A stretch of DNA of 6,268 nt, taken from Syntrophorhabdus sp. PtaB.Bin184. Its GTDB lineage: Bacteria > Desulfobacterota > Syntrophorhabdia > Syntrophorhabdales > Syntrophorhabdaceae. The stretch lies in assembly GCA_002067555.1 (NCBI GenBank), contig MVQQ01000091.1, positions 1 to 6,268 of the forward strand, written 5' to 3'. Shown here in pieces: positions 5,255 through 6,268 of this stretch. Below the pieces are notes generated by a model that saw only the letters and a list, made by a program, of their open reading frames with translations, did no database searches and was not told where the DNA came from. The translations under genes and the position numbers were made by a program. Numbering within the stretch: position 1 is the stretch's first letter; every line of letters starts with the position of its first letter.

Positions 5255-5980
5255 ATGAAGCAAACGATCAATATCCTTGTGCTCTCGCTGATCCTGACGG
5301 CCGCGCTCGCACCCGCCGCCATATCGGCCGCCGTCATCTGCGAGTGCCCCTCGAAGAGGTGCTTCAGCGCAGGCCAGTGGTGGCCGTACTGCCCGGAATG
5401 CGTCTGCCCCGGCACCACTAACGGGCCGGAACCTTACTCCCAGCCCGTGGATTCCACCTTTCTCAAGAACAATTTCACCCTCAACAACGACACGCTTATG
5501 CAGTTCATCCGGGATGCCTTCCAGTCACCCCTCACCCAGCAGCAGATCTCCGACCTCCTCGGCCAGGCGGGGCAGCCGCCTTCTGACGGCCTGCCGACCT
5601 ACGAGATAAGGAGCATCTACGACTCCCCGTATCAGTACTCGATGCAGGAGATCAAATACGACACGATCAAGCTCACGGCGAACGCAAAGGAACGGCAGGT
5701 CCTGGAGGACGCCTTGCGAAAGGGCGGGGGCACCCCCACGCTGGCCGGGGTCCCCGTCGACTTCAGGAACCTCGCCGCGGCGATGTGCGCCGTTCAACAC
5801 GGAGGGCTCAGCGAAACGGACCTGCAGGACAAGAAGCTGGTGGGGGACATATTCGACCGCTTCCAGGAAAAGATGGAGAACCTGGAGCAGATGTTCCCCA
5901 ACGCCATGAAGAACCTCGATGAGGCGACCACGGCGAAGCTCTACCGGGATGCCGTCAACGAAGTGAAGAGGGGCCAGTAG
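5255..5980 (+). CDS. Exported protein of unknown function with cysteine-rich N-terminus
   Basis: I do not recognise this 241-residue protein. It starts with a clear Sec signal peptide: basic MKQ, hydrophobic core at 5-18, small-residue stretch ending near A25/A26. The mature N-terminus then packs six cysteines into 23 residues (29, 31, 36, 46, 49, 51; pattern CxC-x4-C-x9-C-x2-C-x-C), with a WWPY aromatic patch between them. One further cysteine lies at 178. The cluster could form disulfides or bind a metal; neither is proven. No CxxCH haem motif is present, so it is not a c-type cytochrome. The remainder is polar and mostly helical, with a Gln/Pro-rich section (90-109) and a charged amphipathic C-terminal helix region (186-241). 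AGGAG sits 6 bases before the ATG. The next gene, also exported, begins 34 bases downstream, suggesting an operon acting in the periplasm or outside the cell. Confidence 0.82.
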   Translation: MKQTINILVLSLILTAALAPAAISAAVICECPSKRCFSAGQWWPYCPECVCPGTTNGPEPYSQPVDSTFLKNNFTLNNDTLMQFIRDAFQSPLTQQQISDLLGQAGQPPSDGLPTYEIRSIYDSPYQYSMQEIKYDTIKLTANAKERQVLEDALRKGGGTPTLAGVPVDFRNLAAAMCAVQHGGLSETDLQDKKLVGDIFDRFQEKMENLEQMFPNAMKNLDEATTAKLYRDAVNEVKRGQ

Positions 5981-6014
5981 GCCGACAGGACATGACCGTC
6001 AGGAGTGAACACAT

Positions 6015-6268
6015 ATGAAGATCGCGATCACCATCACCCTTTTTCTTGCATTTCTTCTCCCCTGCAGCACGGTCCGGGCGGAGGTCGACATGGTCGGCGC
6101 CGTGGTGACTTTGGGCGACAAGGCCTGCACCGACGGCAGGTACGACGCCGCCGCACGGACCTACGAGACCCTGCTCAAAGGCCTCGACCCGAGATCGCCC
6201 TGGACGCCATACGTCAGGTACCGACTGGGAAGCATACAGCTCATCAAGGGCAAGACCGCCGAGGCCCT
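6015..6268 (+). CDS. Exported TPR-like protein, truncated by the window edge
   Basis: The first 84 codons of a gene run off the end of the window. The product begins with a signal peptide (MKIAITITLFLAFLLPC), with a likely signal-peptidase I site after VRA at about residue 22. A cysteine at 17 follows LLP, which does not make a canonical lipobox. The mature part reads as tetratricopeptide-like helix pairs: one containing DGRYDAAARTYETLL, then one with YVRYRLGSIQLIKGKTAEAL, matching the small-residue and aromatic spacing of TPR units. Such periplasmic TPR proteins commonly act as protein-interaction scaffolds. AGGAG at 6001-6005 lies 9 bases before the ATG. It is 34 bases downstream of the Cys-rich protein gene and likely co-transcribed with it. 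The rest of the protein is not visible, so further domains are unknown. Confidence 0.8.
   Translation, partial: MKIAITITLFLAFLLPCSTVRAEVDMVGAVVTLGDKACTDGRYDAAARTYETLLKGLDPRSPWTPYVRYRLGSIQLIKGKTAEA

Noticed and set aside
6015..6077. Lipoprotein signal (cysteine at residue 17 of the last protein)
   Set aside because: The residues before the cysteine are LLP; proline at -1 does not fit the lipobox, and a signal-peptidase I site (VRA) follows a few residues later.

Overview
The window is a GC-rich (high-fifties percent by eye) bacterial chromosomal segment with densely packed, ordinary-looking genes. There is no rRNA, tRNA, CRISPR array, insertion sequence or phage gene. The gene set suggests a Gram-negative, probably free-living anaerobe or environmental bacterium: bactofilin, MutT-type Nudix hydrolase, two YihY/BrkB membrane proteins, an MscS channel, and signal-peptide proteins with strong AGGAG ribosome-binding sites. 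A deltaproteobacterial (Desulfobacterota-like) origin fits the gene families and the frequent AUA isoleucine and AGG arginine codons, but that is inference from style and not a database result.

Layout. (1) 26-406 (+) encodes a short bactofilin. It runs tail-to-tail into (2) 441-878 (-), a Nudix hydrolase. (3) 1014-1598 (+) is divergent from the Nudix gene, has a recognisable promoter and a strong RBS, and encodes an all-helical 194-residue protein whose C-terminal half resembles the PhoU domain. (4) It converges on a minus-strand pair, 2629-3960 followed by 1736-2614. Both are YihY/BrkB (UPF0761) six-helix membrane proteins, with 14 bases between them. The upstream member carries an extra cytoplasmic winged-helix domain that looks like Rrf2. 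(5) Across a 205-base divergent intergenic region that contains several palindromes lies 4166-4990 (+), a minimal MscS-type mechanosensitive channel, followed by a GC-rich hairpin. (6) After a 264-base leader that can fold into several hairpins come two co-directional exported-protein genes: 5255-5980 (unknown, with a cysteine-rich mature N-terminus) and 6015 to the window edge (TPR-like, truncated).

How they may work together. The centre of the window is a cell-envelope cluster: two paralogous inner-membrane proteins in one operon, divergent from an osmotic safety valve. The last two genes form an exported operon of unknown role. The Nudix and bactofilin genes are independent housekeeping and cytoskeletal genes. 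No known defence, secondary-metabolite or mobile system is visible. The least explained items are the Rrf2-like domain on a BrkB protein, the orphan PhoU-like protein, the altered MscS pore, and the Cys-rich secreted protein behind a structured leader.
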